DNA from: Thiobacillaceae bacterium
GTDB lineage: Bacteria; Pseudomonadota; Gammaproteobacteria; Burkholderiales; Thiobacillaceae
Direction: 5' to 3'
Length of the DNA: 5,388 nt
NCBI GenBank assembly: GCA_024643305.1
Contig: JAHENE010000150.1
Location: 1 to 5,388 of the forward strand
This document shows, piece after piece, positions 4,932 through 5,388 of the stretch. The translations under genes and the position numbers were made by a program. The notes under the pieces were generated by a model. It was not told where the DNA came from and did not search any database. It was given only the letters and a program-made list of their open reading frames with translations. The first letter of the stretch is position 1; every line of letters starts with the position of its first letter.

Positions 4932-5388
4932 TTAATTAGCTGCTGGGGCCGCGGCTTCCGCGCCACCCTTCAGACCGGCAACTTGCGAAGGCTGTGCCAT
5001 GTCACCGACCTTGTTGTCCCAGCTGTTGCGCTGGTAGGTAACAACCGCGGCGATATCAGCATCAGACAACTGGAGACCGAATGCCGCCATTGCCGTGCCC
5101 GGGCGTCCATTCAGGACGGTCCTGATGTGCTCGTCGATTGGACCGGTAGCTGTTGGAGAACCATTGATTGCCTTGAACGCGCCAGGCACGCCCATGCCAT
5201 TGGCCTGGTGGCAGGCCGCACAATTCTTGGTGTAGACCTCTTCACCCTTGGCCATCAACTCTTCCATCGTGAAATTCTTGGTGTTGTCAGCCGCTGCGAC
5301 TGCCGCCCCGCCCTTCTTGGCAGCGAGCCATGCATCGTATTCTTCCTGGGTGACCACTTTGACCACGATAGGCATGAAGGCATGGTCC
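4932..5388 (-). CDS. coxB: Cytochrome c oxidase subunit II with fused cytochrome c domain, 5' end missing
   Basis: Only the C-terminal 152 codons are in the window. The visible frame opens with DHAFMPIVVKVV, the end of the CuA site; the His and Met here are the last two CuA ligands, while the Cys pair and the two N-terminal helices lie beyond the right edge. After an Ala/Gly-rich linker comes a class I cytochrome c domain: MEELMAKGEEVYTKNCAACH, with the CxxCH heme site encoded at 5208-5222, then NGMGVPGAFKAING, and TAMAAFG, whose first Met (codon 5088-5090) is the probable sixth heme ligand, followed by LSDADIAAVVTYQRNSW. The tail is Ala-rich. The protein accepts electrons from the soluble donor and passes them through heme c and CuA to heme a. 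The ATG at 5375 is internal, not a start. An alternative symbol is ctaC. Confidence 0.97.
   Translation of the reverse strand, partial: DHAFMPIVVKVVTQEEYDAWLAAKKGGAAVAAADNTKNFTMEELMAKGEEVYTKNCAACHQANGMGVPGAFKAINGSPTATGPIDEHIRTVLNGRPGTAMAAFGLQLSDADIAAVVTYQRNSWDNKVGDMAQPSQVAGLKGGAEAAAPAAN

Noticed and set aside
3733..4935. 400-codon plus-strand ORF opposite coxA
   Set aside because: It is a shadow of the highly conserved coxA frame: the product is very rich in His, Arg, Gln and Gly with no domain or hydrophobic pattern, and no convincing ribosome binding site is seen. All cofactor residues of subunit I are intact on the other strand.
1509..5388. Possible novel defence, mobile or secondary-metabolism system
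   Set aside because: Every gene with a recognisable domain belongs to cytochrome oxidase structure or assembly. I see no transposase, integrase, inverted-repeat-flanked insertion, spacer array or toxin-antitoxin pattern.

Overview
The window is most of an aa3-type (cytochrome c-fused, caa3-like) cytochrome c oxidase locus, read almost entirely on the minus strand. The gene order, the oxidase subtype and the two small membrane-protein families (DUF2970 and DUF2909) inserted among the oxidase genes all suggest a betaproteobacterium of moderate GC content. The order Nitrosomonadales/Methylophilales or Burkholderiales is my inference from memory of gene orders and was not tested by a search.

Layout, in the direction of minus-strand transcription (right to left): coxB (subunit II, 3' part only; the window edge cuts through the CuA site) with a C-terminal cytochrome c domain; coxA (subunit I, complete, all cofactor ligands present); a perfect 22-bp palindrome followed by a short T-run; a 31-codon single-TM ORF that is easily overlooked; ctaG/cox11 (CuB assembly); a DUF2970 protein overlapping ctaG by 8 bp; coxC (subunit III); and a strong, apparently bidirectional terminator. 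On the other side of that terminator lies a convergent plus-strand gene for a 67-aa two-TM protein (DUF2909, 'twin transmembrane'). Only 45 bp beyond its start, and divergent from it, a second minus-strand unit begins: SURF1, overlapped by 14 bp by a Sco/thioredoxin-like membrane-anchored protein that runs off the left edge. In related genomes the next genes would be ctaA/ctaB (heme a synthesis), but they are not in view.

How it works together: CoxA, CoxB and CoxC are the catalytic core that takes electrons from cytochrome c (here via a fused heme c domain and CuA) to the heme a / heme a3-CuB centre and reduces O2 to water while pumping protons. CtaG delivers copper to CuB, SURF1 helps place heme a, and the Sco-like protein may act in copper or thiol chemistry for CuA. 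The tiny ORF, DUF2970 and DUF2909 are uncharacterised membrane proteins with suggestive positions.

This is a housekeeping respiratory locus. I see no mobile element, CRISPR array, tRNA or rRNA. The points most worth a second look are the 31-aa ORF, the hairpin inside the operon after coxA, the Sco-like protein that keeps CxxxC but appears to lack the usual histidine ligand, and the DUF2909 gene inserted in reverse orientation. No gap between genes exceeds 300 bases.
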